NCBI GenBank assembly: GCA_947455195.1
Contig: CANGMI010000002.1
Location: forward strand, 124,001 to 188,000
From: Pseudomonadota bacterium
GTDB taxonomy: Bacteria; Pseudomonadota; Gammaproteobacteria; Burkholderiales; SG8-39
Length of the DNA: 64,000 nucleotides
Reading direction: 5' to 3'
Shown: one piece after another, positions 7,503-16,884 of the stretch
How the letters are laid out: the number at the start of each line of letters is the position of its first letter
Position numbering within the stretch: the first letter of the stretch is position 1
Made by a program: the position numbers and the translations under genes
The notes under the pieces: generated by a model
What the model was told of the DNA's origin: nothing
Database searches by the model: none
Seen by the model: the letters and a program-made list of their open reading frames with translations, nothing else

Positions 7503-9029
7503 ATGAGGCCAACGCGTTCGCGCAAGGCCTTTCGCCGTTCCGGCTGGCCGGATTGCAGGCTCCTCCTGCTGGGTCTCGCGACGTTCTGCCATGCAGCGCC
7601 CTACCAGGCTGCCCTCGCGCAGGGCGCTGCATTGCAGCGAGGCCAGGGCAGCCCAGCCATCTCCTCGGCCCTGGCGCCTGCTGTGGCTCCGTCCGTCGCA
7701 TCGCCAGCCCTTGCTGCCCGGGCCCTCGAGATCTATCGTGAACTGATCGAGATCGACACGGTCACTGCCACGGGCGATACGGCGCGTGCGGCCGATGCCA
7801 TGGCGGTTCGCCTGATTGCAGCCGGCCTGCCCCCTGCCGATGTGCAGGTCTTCAAGCCGGCACCCCGCAAGGGCAATCTGGTTGCACGCCTGCGCGGCAC
7901 CGGCGAGCGAAAGCCCATGCTGCTGGTGGCCCACATCGATGTGGTCGATGCGCCCAAGGCCGATTGGGCAACCGATCCGTTTCGCCTGACCGAGCGCGAT
8001 GGATTCTTCTACGCACGCGGCGCTGGCGACGACAAGTTCATGGCTGCGGCTTTCGTGGCAAATCTCATTCGCTATCGAGAAGAGGGTTGGCGGCCCGCGC
8101 GTGACATCATTCTCGTACTCGAGACCGATGAGGAGATTCTCGATGGCAACGCCCTCGGGATTCAGTGGTTGCTGCGAAATCAGCGAGCGCTGCTCGATGC
8201 CGAGTTTGCGCTGAACGAGGGTGGCTCGGTGTCGCTGCGCGGCGATCGGGCGATCTGGAACAGCATCCAGACGAGCGAGAAGGTGTCGGTCAACTTTCGC
8301 CTGGCGGTGAAGAATGCCGGCGGCCACAGTGCGGTGCCCGCGCGCGAGAACGCCATCTATCGACTCAGCGCGGCCCTGTCACGGCTGGCGACCTTCGAGT
8401 TCCCGCTCGAACTCACCGCAACCACGCGCGCGTGGCTCGGTCGCATGGCTACCCTCGAGACCGGGCAGGTGGCGCAGGACATGCAGGCGGTGCTGGCCCC
8501 CGTTCCCGATCCGGCTGCCGTCGCGCGTCTTTCGGTGTCGCCCGCGCTCAATGCGCAGTTGCGAACCACCTGCGTGGCTACCCTGCTCGAGGCAGGGCAG
8601 GTGATCAATGCGCTGCCGCAGCTTGCGCAGGCCAGTCTCAACTGCCGATTGATTCCCGGGACGCCGGTGAGCGCCGTGCGCGATCGGCTTGCGGCAGTGC
8701 TCGCCGATGCCGCGGTTGAAATCACCCAGATCGGCACGGCAACCCCAAGTGATCCGTCGCCGCTCGAACCGGCTCTCATCAGCGCCATCGAGGCGGTGTC
8801 GGCACAGTTCTGGCCCGGTGCACCCGTGTTGCCGGTCATGTCGGCGGGTGCCACCGATGGCAGTTTCCTGCGCAATGCCGGCATCCCGACCTATGGCCAC
8901 TCGGGGCTTGCCGCTGAACCGGGTGAGGGCCGTGCACACGGGCGTGACGAGCGCATCCGGGTGCGCTCGTTTCACGAGGGCCTGGAGTACCTCTATCGTC
9001 TGGTGAAACGGCTCGCCGGCCCTGCCTGA
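7503..9029 (+). CDS. Secreted M20 family metallopeptidase
   Basis: A 508-residue zinc carboxypeptidase or amidohydrolase of family M20. A hydrophobic signal (LLLLGLATFCHA) within the first 40 residues suggests a periplasmic enzyme. Metal-site motifs are visible: LLVAHIDVVDAP (H-x-D), ARGAGDDKF (bridging Asp), LETDEEILDG (catalytic Glu/metal Glu), AGGHSAVPAREN (dimerisation-domain His) and SAGATDGSFLRNAG near the end. The length suits M20/M25/M40 carboxypeptidases. It starts directly after the stop of the 4-TM gene and ends the cassette. It probably releases amino acids or acyl groups for the binding protein at 5905; this is inference from linkage. Confidence 0.92.
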   Translation: MRPTRSRKAFRRSGWPDCRLLLLGLATFCHAAPYQAALAQGAALQRGQGSPAISSALAPAVAPSVASPALAARALEIYRELIEIDTVTATGDTARAADAMAVRLIAAGLPPADVQVFKPAPRKGNLVARLRGTGERKPMLLVAHIDVVDAPKADWATDPFRLTERDGFFYARGAGDDKFMAAAFVANLIRYREEGWRPARDIILVLETDEEILDGNALGIQWLLRNQRALLDAEFALNEGGSVSLRGDRAIWNSIQTSEKVSVNFRLAVKNAGGHSAVPARENAIYRLSAALSRLATFEFPLELTATTRAWLGRMATLETGQVAQDMQAVLAPVPDPAAVARLSVSPALNAQLRTTCVATLLEAGQVINALPQLAQASLNCRLIPGTPVSAVRDRLAAVLADAAVEITQIGTATPSDPSPLEPALISAIEAVSAQFWPGAPVLPVMSAGATDGSFLRNAGIPTYGHSGLAAEPGEGRAHGRDERIRVRSFHEGLEYLYRLVKRLAGPA

Positions 9030-9146
9030 GACAGCGGATCGGACGCACGTCGCTGGATGGGTGCGGCTGGGATCGCCTCTGCGCCGGCTGGCATTGCCTC
9101 TGGCCCGATGGGCGGTGTGCCTTCGGGGCAGAGGCGTGCGTACTGC

Positions 9147-9956
9147 CTAGTCGAGCACTTCAGGCTGCTCGGCGATGAACTTGTCGACCAGCGGCTGCAG
9201 ACCATACCAGCCGGCCGCATGTGATCCGACCTGACGTGCGGTCATGAGCGCCGTATCGTGGTCGATTTCCACCGGCGTGCCGACGGCTGTCGCGAGCAGG
9301 TACTGTTCGCAGGAACGCTCCAGGCGCAGGAACCAGTTCACCGCCTCGTCAACGGTGTGGCCCACCGTGAAGATGCCATGGTTGCGACAGATGACGGCCT
9401 TGTGGTCGCCCAGGGCCTGGCTGATGAGTTCGCCCTCGGACAAGTCGGCAGCGACGCCCCGGTAACCCTGGAACACGCCGTGATCCTTGTAGAACACGCA
9501 GCCCTCCTGGGTGATGGGGGGCAGGCCGATGCCCAGCGAGGCGAAGGCCGTGCTGTAGCGGGCATGCGAGTGCGCTGCCGCGATCACGTCGGGACGCGCC
9601 CGATGGATGGCAGCGTGGATGCCGAACGCGGCCGCGTTGATCGGCTTGGTGCCGTGAACGAGGCGCCCGTCATGGTCGATGAGCACAAGGTCGGAGACCC
9701 GCATCCGGCTGAAGTGCAGTCCGACCGGGTTGACCCAGAAGTGGTCCTTGAGGATCGGGTCGCGGCACGAGATGTGGCCGGCGATGCCCATGTCGAATCC
9801 GAACATCGAGAAGATCCTGAATCCGACCGCAAGTCGGATCTTGAGGTCTGCGCGCTGCGCCTCGGGGCTGCTGAACTGCGGTGCACCGGGCCAGTCCAGG
9901 CCGTCATCCTTGAAGGTGAGTGCCAGGCCGCTCTTGCGTTCGATGGTCTGTTCCAT
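9147..9956 (-). CDS. Class II aldolase/adducin family protein
   Basis: A 269-residue zinc-dependent aldolase-type protein. Metal-binding signatures are ITDHDG-like LVLIDHDGRLVHG, AAHSHARYSTAFASLG (H-x-H of the AraD/FucA fold) and the downstream VICRNHGIFTVGHTVDEA His. Family members cleave or decarboxylate sugar phosphates and related hydroxy acids, and some act in aromatic catabolism. ATG at 9956 follows CGGAG. It is divergent from the amidase gene with about 99 bp between starts. The substrate is unknown. Confidence 0.9.
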   Translation of the reverse strand: MEQTIERKSGLALTFKDDGLDWPGAPQFSSPEAQRADLKIRLAVGFRIFSMFGFDMGIAGHISCRDPILKDHFWVNPVGLHFSRMRVSDLVLIDHDGRLVHGTKPINAAAFGIHAAIHRARPDVIAAAHSHARYSTAFASLGIGLPPITQEGCVFYKDHGVFQGYRGVAADLSEGELISQALGDHKAVICRNHGIFTVGHTVDEAVNWFLRLERSCEQYLLATAVGTPVEIDHDTALMTARQVGSHAAGWYGLQPLVDKFIAEQPEVLD

Positions 9957-10055
9957 GCATTGTCTCCGTGCCGTGAACGGGTCTCATCATGCCTCAAGCC
10001 CCCTGCGCGTAGTAGAGTGGCACCCTCCCTTTTTTGTCTATCTGACGAGGTTGCC

Positions 10056-11393
10056 GTGCTCAATCCCCATCTTCGCCCGTTCCAGAGCGCGTTGCCCGAT
10101 TTCACTGCAGGGCGGGATACGCCGCGCCAGTATCTCGAGCGCTGCATCGAACGCATCGAGGCGATGGAGCCTGCGGTGGGCGCTTTCGTTGTCCATGATT
10201 TCGCAGCGGCACGACGTGCTGCCGATGAGTCGACCGCACGCTGGCAGGCCGCACGGCCGCTTTCGCGCATCGATGGCATGCCGGTCGGTATCAAGGACAT
10301 CATCGAGACCATCGATTTGCCGACCCAGCACGGTTCGCCCATTTACGCCGGCGCACACGCGGGGCGCGATGCAGCCAGCGTCTGGGCCTTGCGTGAAGCC
10401 GGGGCGGTCATCGTGGGCAAGACAGTCACGACCGAATTCGCTGCGACCGAACCCCGCGGCACGCGCAATCCCCATGACGGCACGCGAACGCCGGGCGGGT
10501 CGAGCAGTGGGTCGGCGGCAGCCGTGGGCTGCGGGATGCTGCCGGCGGCGCTGGGCACGCAGGTCATCGGCTCGATCCTGCGCCCCTCGAGTTTCTGCGG
10601 GGCCTTTGGCTTCAAGCCCACCGTGGGCGCGATCAATCGTGGCGGCAGTCATGATGGGCTGAGCCAGAGCGCGCACGGCCCGATTGCCGCGAGCCTCGAG
10701 GATGCCTGGGTGACCGCGCGCGAGATCGCAGATCGGGTGGGGGGCGATCCGGGCTATGCCGGTCTCTATGGCCCATCGGCCGTGCCCCCGCCGGTGCGGC
10801 CGACCCGTCTTGCGGTGCTCGAAACCGACGGTTGGGGTGTGGCGAGCGATGAGGCGAAGGCCAATCTTGCGCAGGCACTCGAGCGGTTGCGCAAGGCCGG
10901 CATTGAACTTGTCACCCGGCGCGACGATGCGTCGATCGAGGCCCTCGAGCGGGCGCTGGTGCGATCGAATCCGGTTTCGCGGGGCATCAATGGCTACGAG
11001 TCGCTCTGGCCCATGGGCAGCTACGAATCCAGAGACGCCTCCCAGCTGAGCGCCTCGATGCGTGCACGCCTGGCCGAAGCGCGCCAGATGAACCTGCGTG
11101 ACTATCGCGAACTGATCGAGGAGCGCGCCGCGGTGCGCGAGCGGCACGCACGCCTCATGAACGAATTCGATGCCTGCATCACGCTGGGGGCCCCGGGTGC
11201 TGCTCCGGTGGGCCTCGGGTCGACCGGGAACCCCGCCTTCAACGTGCCGGCATCGATGCTCGGTACTCCCGCGTTGACGTTGCCGGTGCTCAGTGCCGAG
11301 TCGTTGCCGCTGGGCGTGCAGTTGATCGGCTTTGCCGACCAGGACGCACGACTCTTCGCACACGCACGGGCCGTGCTGGCGCTTCTCGTCTGA
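10056..11393 (+). CDS. Amidase (amidase signature family)
   Basis: A 445-residue hydrolase of amides. The Ser-cisSer-Lys machinery is visible: GMPVGIKDII (catalytic Lys near residue 77), GGSSSGSAAAVG (Gly/Ser-rich loop with the cis-Ser) and VIGSILRPSSFCGAFGFKPT (nucleophile Ser). The chosen start is GTG at 10056 after GACGAGG at 10044-10050. The frame stays open far upstream, but that stretch is antisense to the aldolase gene and shows no homology. The C-terminal block TPALTLPVLSAESLPLGVQL is also typical. It could be a GatA-like or aryl-acylamidase; no gatB/gatC is nearby, so a catabolic role is more likely. Confidence 0.92.
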   Translation: MLNPHLRPFQSALPDFTAGRDTPRQYLERCIERIEAMEPAVGAFVVHDFAAARRAADESTARWQAARPLSRIDGMPVGIKDIIETIDLPTQHGSPIYAGAHAGRDAASVWALREAGAVIVGKTVTTEFAATEPRGTRNPHDGTRTPGGSSSGSAAAVGCGMLPAALGTQVIGSILRPSSFCGAFGFKPTVGAINRGGSHDGLSQSAHGPIAASLEDAWVTAREIADRVGGDPGYAGLYGPSAVPPPVRPTRLAVLETDGWGVASDEAKANLAQALERLRKAGIELVTRRDDASIEALERALVRSNPVSRGINGYESLWPMGSYESRDASQLSASMRARLAEARQMNLRDYRELIEERAAVRERHARLMNEFDACITLGAPGAAPVGLGSTGNPAFNVPASMLGTPALTLPVLSAESLPLGVQLIGFADQDARLFAHARAVLALLV

Positions 11394-11525
11394 GGGGACG
11401 GACGCGGCAGGCACGATACGCGGGCGAGGTGGGGCCGGTGCCGTGCGCGCCGTCCGTGACCCGCGTGGCGTATCGCTGCACAGTCGGTAGAATCAGATCA
11501 TCGGATTGTCGAATGCGGAGCCTTG

Positions 11526-12032
11526 ATGATGGCTGAGGGCAGGAAGCGTGTGAAAGCAAAGAGCGCCGCGACGCGTGTTCAAGGTTCGCGCATCGAACTG
11601 CGTCAGTCGCCGATTCATGGCCGAGGTGTCTTTGCATTGAAGCGGCTCGAGAGCGGGTCGCGCGTGGCTGAATACAAGGGCGAGCGCATCACGCATCGAG
11701 AAGCCGACCGGCGTTACGGCATCACGGATGACAGCAAGCCCGATCACACTTTCCTCATGACGCTCGATCGTCGGTACGTCATCGACGCCACACCGAGTCG
11801 CGGTTGGGCCAAGTGGATCAATCACGCTTGCGAGCCCAACTGCGAGGCGCTGATCTACGGTGATCGCATCTACATCCACACGAAGCGCGATATCCGCCGC
11901 GGAGAAGAGCTCTTCATCGATTACGGCCTGAATGTCGACAGCGATGACGACCCGGCGCGCTACCAGTGCCGCTGTGGCCAACCGGGATGCCGGGGAACGA
12001 TGCTCGGCCTCACCGCCGGCGCTGCCGCCTGA
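11526..12032 (+). CDS. SET domain-containing protein (lysine N-methyltransferase-like)
   Basis: A protein of about 168 residues that is almost entirely a SET domain. It has the AdoMet loop HGRGVFALKRLESGSRVAEY, the pseudoknot motif WINHACEPNCEALIY, the ELFIDYGLN motif and a post-SET CRCGQPGC cysteine cluster. SET enzymes methylate lysines, mainly histones in eukaryotes; bacterial targets are mostly unknown. The N-terminus is basic (GRKRVKAKSAATRVQGSR) and may bind nucleic acid. Start ATG at 11526 or 11529 after CGGAG. It ends 12 bp from the convergent selO. A TAGAAT -10-like element lies at 11488-11493 without a good -35. Confidence 0.92.
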   Translation: MMAEGRKRVKAKSAATRVQGSRIELRQSPIHGRGVFALKRLESGSRVAEYKGERITHREADRRYGITDDSKPDHTFLMTLDRRYVIDATPSRGWAKWINHACEPNCEALIYGDRIYIHTKRDIRRGEELFIDYGLNVDSDDDPARYQCRCGQPGCRGTMLGLTAGAAA

Positions 12033-12044
12033 GGGCTGTCGTCC

Positions 12045-13625
12045 TCAGGAACTGCAGGAGAGCATCGAGCAACCGGCGCGGTCGCGTGCCCAATCGGGTC
12101 TGCGCGCCGCAAAGGCTTCGCGCCCTGGTTGCTCGTCATAGGGGTGTCGCAGCACTTCGAGCAGTTCGCTCACCGCGTGCTCGTCGCCAGCCTCGACTCG
12201 ATCGATGACCTGCTGGGCAAGGTAGTTGCGCAGCACGAAGCGGGGATTGACCCGGTTCATTGCAGTGCGTCGATCATCGTGCGAGCGCGCTTCGCGCCTC
12301 AGCATGGCCGTGTAGCGGCCCAGCCAGGCCGTCAGTTCTTCGGCGGTGGACGCCGCCCTGGCCCCATCGTAGAAGGCCGCTTCGAAAGCGCTGGCCTGCG
12401 GCGCCACCGGATCGATCTCGCCCAGCGTCCGGAAGAAGATCGTCATGTCGATCTCGCCTGCCTGCAGGATGGGTTGCAGCTCGCGCATCAGCGAGAGCGC
12501 AGCCGTGTCGTCACCGACGATGCCCAGCTTGGCCGCGGCGTTTTCCCGCTCGAGGCGCTCCCACTCGACCTCGAATCGAGCAAGCCCCGCATGCAGCGGG
12601 TCGGTGGAGGCAAAGAGCGACGCGATGGCGCCTGCCAGGCAGCGCAGATTCCAGTGTGCGATATCGCCTTGCTGACCGAATCGGTAGCGGCGTTCGCGTG
12701 AGTCTGTGGTGTTGGGCGTCCAGTCGAGATTGAAGTCGTCGGTCCAGCCGTACGGGCCGTAGTCGATGGTGAGACCCAGTATCGACATGTTGTCGGTGTT
12801 CATCACGCCATGAACGAACCCGACCCGCATCCAGCCAGCGATCAGGCGGGCGGTGCGTTCGCACACGTCGGCAAACCACGCAGCCCGGCGTTCCTCGAGT
12901 CCGGCGCTGTCTGCCGGGTCGAGCGGCCTGTTCCAGGCGCAGTCGGCAAAATCGCGGGCGATCGTGAAATCGACCAGCTGGGCCAGCAGCGCCGTATCGC
13001 CACGCGCGGCTGGCAGTTCGAAGTTGCCGAAGCGAATGAACGAGGGCGCGACCCGACAGACGATGGCCCCGGGCTCGGCGCGCGGATTGCCATCGTAGAA
13101 CATGTCGCGCACGACGGCATCGCCGGTACCCACGAGCGCGAGTGCCCGTGTGGTGGGTATGCCCAGATGGTGCATCGCCTCGCTGCACAGAAACTCGCGA
13201 ATCGACGAGCGCATCACCGCGCGCCCATCGGCGGTGCGCGAATAGGGCGTGGGTCCGGCGCCTTTCAACTGCAGTTCGAGCCGGTGACCCTCGCGACCGA
13301 CCGACTCTCCCAGGCTGATCGCACGGCCATCGCCGAGTTGCCCGGCCCAATTGCCGAACTGGTGACCGCCATAATTGGCTGACCACGGGCGCATGCCGGG
13401 CAGCAATCGATTGCCGGCGAGTACCGCAACCATGTCAGGGCTCGTGAGCGTGTCAGGGTCGATCGCCAGAAGCCGAGCCACCTCGGTGGAGGCTGCAATG
13501 AGGCGCGGCGCGCTCACGGGCGTTGGTTCGACCGCCGACCACAATGCCCCCATGACCTGTCGCCGGCCCGTGCGTGCGACCGCCTCGCCCGGCAGATGGG
13601 TGATGAACCGGTTGTCAAAGTGCAC
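12045..13625 (-). CDS. selO: Protein adenylyltransferase SelO (YdiU)
   Basis: A 526-residue pseudokinase-fold AMPylase that transfers AMP to Ser, Thr or Tyr of proteins and is linked to oxidative stress. Conserved blocks are [19 protein letters not shown], the flipped nucleotide site [17 protein letters not shown], and the catalytic/metal motifs VMNTDNMS and [11 protein letters not shown]. The C-terminus ends SCSS: the position occupied by selenocysteine in eukaryotic homologues keeps Ser, with Cys two before it, and the following TGA is an ordinary stop. Start GTG at 13625 follows AAGGA with 7 bp spacing. Confidence in the family is high; its targets here are unknown. Confidence 0.96.
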   Translation of the reverse strand: MHFDNRFITHLPGEAVARTGRRQVMGALWSAVEPTPVSAPRLIAASTEVARLLAIDPDTLTSPDMVAVLAGNRLLPGMRPWSANYGGHQFGNWAGQLGDGRAISLGESVGREGHRLELQLKGAGPTPYSRTADGRAVMRSSIREFLCSEAMHHLGIPTTRALALVGTGDAVVRDMFYDGNPRAEPGAIVCRVAPSFIRFGNFELPAARGDTALLAQLVDFTIARDFADCAWNRPLDPADSAGLEERRAAWFADVCERTARLIAGWMRVGFVHGVMNTDNMSILGLTIDYGPYGWTDDFNLDWTPNTTDSRERRYRFGQQGDIAHWNLRCLAGAIASLFASTDPLHAGLARFEVEWERLERENAAAKLGIVGDDTAALSLMRELQPILQAGEIDMTIFFRTLGEIDPVAPQASAFEAAFYDGARAASTAEELTAWLGRYTAMLRREARSHDDRRTAMNRVNPRFVLRNYLAQQVIDRVEAGDEHAVSELLEVLRHPYDEQPGREAFAARRPDWARDRAGCSMLSCSS

Positions 13626-13654
13626 GGGGTGTCCTTTCGGTCGGTCGGGTGAGG

Positions 13655-14266
13655 TTACTGAGGAGGCCGTACGCCGTCGCGACTCACCAGCACGCGCGCG
13701 GCGCTGATGCGTCCGTCCTCGGCACGCGTGGCGTTGACAAGGACATACTCACCCGTCTTCATCAGGCTGCGATCGGCGGCAACCGTTTCCACCACCGGGA
13801 TGTCGGGCGGCACGATGATCTGCTGCTGTCCGCCCGGGTAACTCAGCGTGAGTTCGCGGTTGCCGGTGGCCTGCGTCATCGCCGAGACCCGAGCATTGGT
13901 CATGGTCGAGCCGGGCTCGAGGTCCCACGGGCGATGCCCTTCGGCTGGAATCGGCCTGTCTGCCGGGAAGAGGTGCAGTTCGCGCGCAATGAGCTTGCCA
14001 CCGGGGCCCGCGATGGCGGCGGTACCCAGCGGGGTTCCGGGTTTCACTTCGTCGAGTTTCACCGTGCGCACATAGGCGAAGCCGACATCCGGGGTGAGAT
14101 CGACCCGCACATCCGATCCGTCACGTGACTTCACCATGAGTACGCTGCCCTCCAGCGAGACGATGGTGCCGCGCACTCTGATGGCTTCCTGAGCGAGCGG
14201 TGCGTGCGAGGCGAGTACGCCCGCGAGGGCAAGCGATGTTGCGCAGGTGGTGAGCAGTCGTTTCAT
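13655..14266 (-). CDS. Exported beta-rich protein of unknown function (DUF5666-like)
   Basis: A 203-residue secreted protein. The signal peptide is [20 protein letters not shown], with cleavage near HAPLAQ/EA. The mature part looks like a small beta-barrel repeat ([20 protein letters not shown] then VRVDLTPDV), followed by [11 protein letters not shown] and a C-terminal [20 protein letters not shown]. That arrangement resembles DUF5666-type domains. ATG at 14266 follows GGAGCC; the frame continues upstream without a better site. It lies 92 bp upstream of the FAD hydroxylase end on the same strand, so it could share that transcript. The function is not known. Confidence 0.75.
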   Translation of the reverse strand: MKRLLTTCATSLALAGVLASHAPLAQEAIRVRGTIVSLEGSVLMVKSRDGSDVRVDLTPDVGFAYVRTVKLDEVKPGTPLGTAAIAGPGGKLIARELHLFPADRPIPAEGHRPWDLEPGSTMTNARVSAMTQATGNRELTLSYPGGQQQIIVPPDIPVVETVAADRSLMKTGEYVLVNATRAEDGRISAARVLVSRDGVRPPQ

Positions 14267-14358
14267 CGGGGATGGCTCCGGGCAAGTGGTGCTGGGCAGG
14301 CTGCCGTATGAGAAGGACGACGGTCCGGCAGCCCTGTTGGGGGCAAGGTGCTGCCCGG

Positions 14359-16053
14359 TCAATGTCCTGTCAATCGATCGGCCAGCGCGGCTACGTCATC
14401 GGGCAGTGTATCCCCACGCCATGCCACATGCAGGTCCGGGCGCAGGAGGACGAGTGCGTGGCCCGCGTTGGCCCGGATGGCGGGCTCGTTCAGGCGGTGC
14501 ACCTCGAGTGGTGCAGCGCGCGTCGCGAACGCGCTCACCAGTTGCTCGATGGCATGGCGCGCGGGCGTCGCGGCATCGCCCCCGGTGTGGGGTTCGAGGA
14601 CGAGTAGGGCGTAGCCGCTACCGAGGCGATCCTGCAGGGCCGAACCATCGGCGAGCCACTGGTTGGGCATGCGCGATCCCGGCCAGGTGCTGGGGGTATA
14701 GGTGATGGCATCCGGATCGGGGGCTGCCACCGAGTCGGTCGGGTCGGCCAGCGCATGACCGGGTTCGCAGATGATCGGTGAATCGACATAGCGATAGCCC
14801 AGTTCGATGCCCAGCAATTCGTTGGTCTTTCGCTGCTCGACATCGGCGATGCGAGCGAGGTTGGCACGCGCTTCGGCGCCCGCGGCGCTGTCTTCGGTGA
14901 TTTCCGGGCGCCATGTGCTCCGCCATGCGCGGCGTCCGCGTGAGGCATAACGCGATCCGCCGACGTTGCGAAGACCGAGTTGCCGCCGTTCGCTGGCGTA
15001 CGATTCAAGCAGATTCGGGCCTCCCCAGCCCTGCAGCGTGCCGGCCAGCTTCCAGGCGAGATCGATGGCATCGCCAACGCCGGTATTCATGCCCAGTCCG
15101 CCGGTGGGAATCATCAGGTGCGCCGAGTCACCCGCCAGCAGTACACGGCGCTCGCGGTAGCGCTCTGCCACCAGCAGGTGCTGGGTCCAGCGGTTGGCCG
15201 ACAGCATCTGGTATTGGACCGGCATGCCCACGATGCGCTCGAAGCGATCACGGATCTCCTCTTCGTTCTCGGCCACGGTGTGGAGCGTGAAATGTCGGCA
15301 ACTGTCCTGCACGATGAGTTGGGTGTTCCGGTTGTCGGCGACGTGGAAGTGCCGGCCGCGGCCGATCGGAATGCGCTCGTAGAGGTCGTCGCAGACAAAG
15401 AGCGCCTGCCACAATTGCAGCAGATCGGCTTCGCCCTCGAGCCGGATGCCCAACTGCTTGCGAACCGCACTCGAGCCGCCGTCGCAGCCGACCAGATAGC
15501 GCGCGCGCAGCGTGAGTTCGCCCGCCAGGGCGGCCATGTCGTGGGTGGCGGGTGCCGCAATCGGTTGCGTCTGCACAGTGACCCCTTCGTCGTCCTGTTC
15601 GAAGGAGCGAAACTCGCAGCCGAAATGGACAGTGACGTTGGGCGTGTTCTCGGCCACCCGCTTCAGGAGGGGCTCCAGGGTGTACTGCGAGATCAGCTGG
15701 TAGGGTTCGAGCGGCTCGCGCCCGTCGGTGCAGGCCCTGCTGCGGGCTTTCAGTTCGTCGACCGAGGGGTAGGGCAGGTGCAGCAGCGGCGGGTCGATGA
15801 GGCGCGTGACGATGAAGACATCCATCGGGTAGCTGCTCGGGTACCCTGCGGCCCGAATCGCCGGCTCGATGCCGAGCCGGCGATAGATTTCCATGGTGCG
15901 TGCGTTGCAGCGCTCCATCTTCGGGTGCGGGCTGGGCGCGAGGTTGCGCTCGATCACGGTGCAGCGCACGCCACGTCGTCCCAGATCGATGGCGAGCGTG
16001 AGTCCGACCGGGCCTGCGCCGACGATCAGAACATCGGTGTCAAATCGAGTCAT
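14359..16053 (-). CDS. FAD-dependent aromatic hydroxylase (PheA/MhpA/TfdB-like)
   Basis: A 564-residue class A flavoprotein monooxygenase. It starts with the Rossmann motif [20 protein letters not shown], has the DG motif [18 protein letters not shown] near residue 190, and the second FAD-binding motif [20 protein letters not shown] near residue 290. The C-terminal thioredoxin-like domain common in this group is also expected from the length. These enzymes hydroxylate phenols using NADPH directly. ATG at 16053 follows AGGAAC. It is divergent from a flavin reductase, which this enzyme class does not normally need. The substrate is unresolved; MhpA-, TfdB- and rifampicin-type members all look similar. 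Confidence 0.92.
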   Translation of the reverse strand: MTRFDTDVLIVGAGPVGLTLAIDLGRRGVRCTVIERNLAPSPHPKMERCNARTMEIYRRLGIEPAIRAAGYPSSYPMDVFIVTRLIDPPLLHLPYPSVDELKARSRACTDGREPLEPYQLISQYTLEPLLKRVAENTPNVTVHFGCEFRSFEQDDEGVTVQTQPIAAPATHDMAALAGELTLRARYLVGCDGGSSAVRKQLGIRLEGEADLLQLWQALFVCDDLYERIPIGRGRHFHVADNRNTQLIVQDSCRHFTLHTVAENEEEIRDRFERIVGMPVQYQMLSANRWTQHLLVAERYRERRVLLAGDSAHLMIPTGGLGMNTGVGDAIDLAWKLAGTLQGWGGPNLLESYASERRQLGLRNVGGSRYASRGRRAWRSTWRPEITEDSAAGAEARANLARIADVEQRKTNELLGIELGYRYVDSPIICEPGHALADPTDSVAAPDPDAITYTPSTWPGSRMPNQWLADGSALQDRLGSGYALLVLEPHTGGDAATPARHAIEQLVSAFATRAAPLEVHRLNEPAIRANAGHALVLLRPDLHVAWRGDTLPDDVAALADRLTGH

Positions 16054-16211
16054 GCCGTGTTCCTGTCTCTGACCTGCGCCGCGAGGTCTGTAGTCGCGCG
16101 CGGGCATTCTCTGTGGCTTCTGCAGGGTTGCAGAAGTGTCATGGTACCCAAGGCACTGGCTGCCCGTGGCATCATCTGCCCCCGACTCACCGATCGCAGC
16201 GAGCCCGCAGC

Positions 16212-16859
16212 ATGACCGATTTCATCACCCTGGAAACGAGCACCCTCGAGCAGGATGAGGGTTACAAGCTGGTGATCGGCGCCGTCGTGCCACGCCCGGT
16301 GGCCTGGATCACCACGGTGGATGCGGCCGGACGAGTCAACGCAGCGCCGTTCTCCTCCTACAACTACGTGTGTCACTCGCCACCCATGCTGGCGGTGAAT
16401 ATCGGCGACCGGGCAGGTGAACTGAAGGACACGGCGCGAAACATGCTCGCCACCGGCGAATTCGTGGTGAATGTCGCCACCGAGGACATGCTCGAGCCCA
16501 TGCATGAGTCGGCAGCCGACTATCCGCCCGAGGTGAGTGAACCCGAAGTGCTCGGTATCGAGTTGCTGCCAGGGCGTTTCGTGAAGGTGCCGCGCATTGC
16601 CGGGTCGCCGGTCCAGATGGAGTGTCGGCTCGACCGTTCGATTCCGCTCGGTCGAGCCGGCAGCACGCTCTACATCGGCGAGGTCATCGCCTTTCATGTG
16701 GCGAGCGATCTCTACGTCGATGGCCGTATCGACAGCGTGCGCATGCGGCCCGTGGCGCGACTGGGCGGGCCTTTCTACGCCGGCCTTGGCACCATCTGGA
16801 AACGTGCCATGCTGCAGCAGGCGCCGGCAGGTGCTGGGGCGGTACGCACGAAGGCTTGA
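16212..16859 (+). CDS. Flavin reductase family protein (DIM6/NTAB type)
   Basis: A 215-residue FMN-binding split-barrel protein. The signature is [20 protein letters not shown], then [40 protein letters not shown] and the late [19 protein letters not shown]. Family members supply reduced flavin to two-component monooxygenases or act as flavoprotein oxidoreductases. ATG at 16212 gives the conserved start. It is a plausible partner for the LLM enzyme at 2253, which needs reduced FMN, though about 13 kb away. A Bug gene follows after 25 bp on the same strand. Confidence 0.9.
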   Translation: MTDFITLETSTLEQDEGYKLVIGAVVPRPVAWITTVDAAGRVNAAPFSSYNYVCHSPPMLAVNIGDRAGELKDTARNMLATGEFVVNVATEDMLEPMHESAADYPPEVSEPEVLGIELLPGRFVKVPRIAGSPVQMECRLDRSIPLGRAGSTLYIGEVIAFHVASDLYVDGRIDSVRMRPVARLGGPFYAGLGTIWKRAMLQQAPAGAGAVRTKA

Positions 16860-16884
16860 AGGAACAGGGCTCGAGGAGATGACC

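Noticed and set aside
9258-10055. 266-codon upstream extension of the amidase
   Set aside because: It is antisense to the class II aldolase, and the GTG at 10056 has the ribosome site and the conserved N-terminus.
12045-12050. Selenocysteine UGA at the end of selO
   Set aside because: The protein ends Cys-Ser-Ser before TGA; the position used by Sec in eukaryotes is Ser here, and no SECIS-like hairpin was noted.
13655-14362. Longer start of the exported protein at 14362
   Set aside because: It would place 32 residues before the signal peptide; the ATG at 14266 has both a ribosome site and a proper signal sequence.
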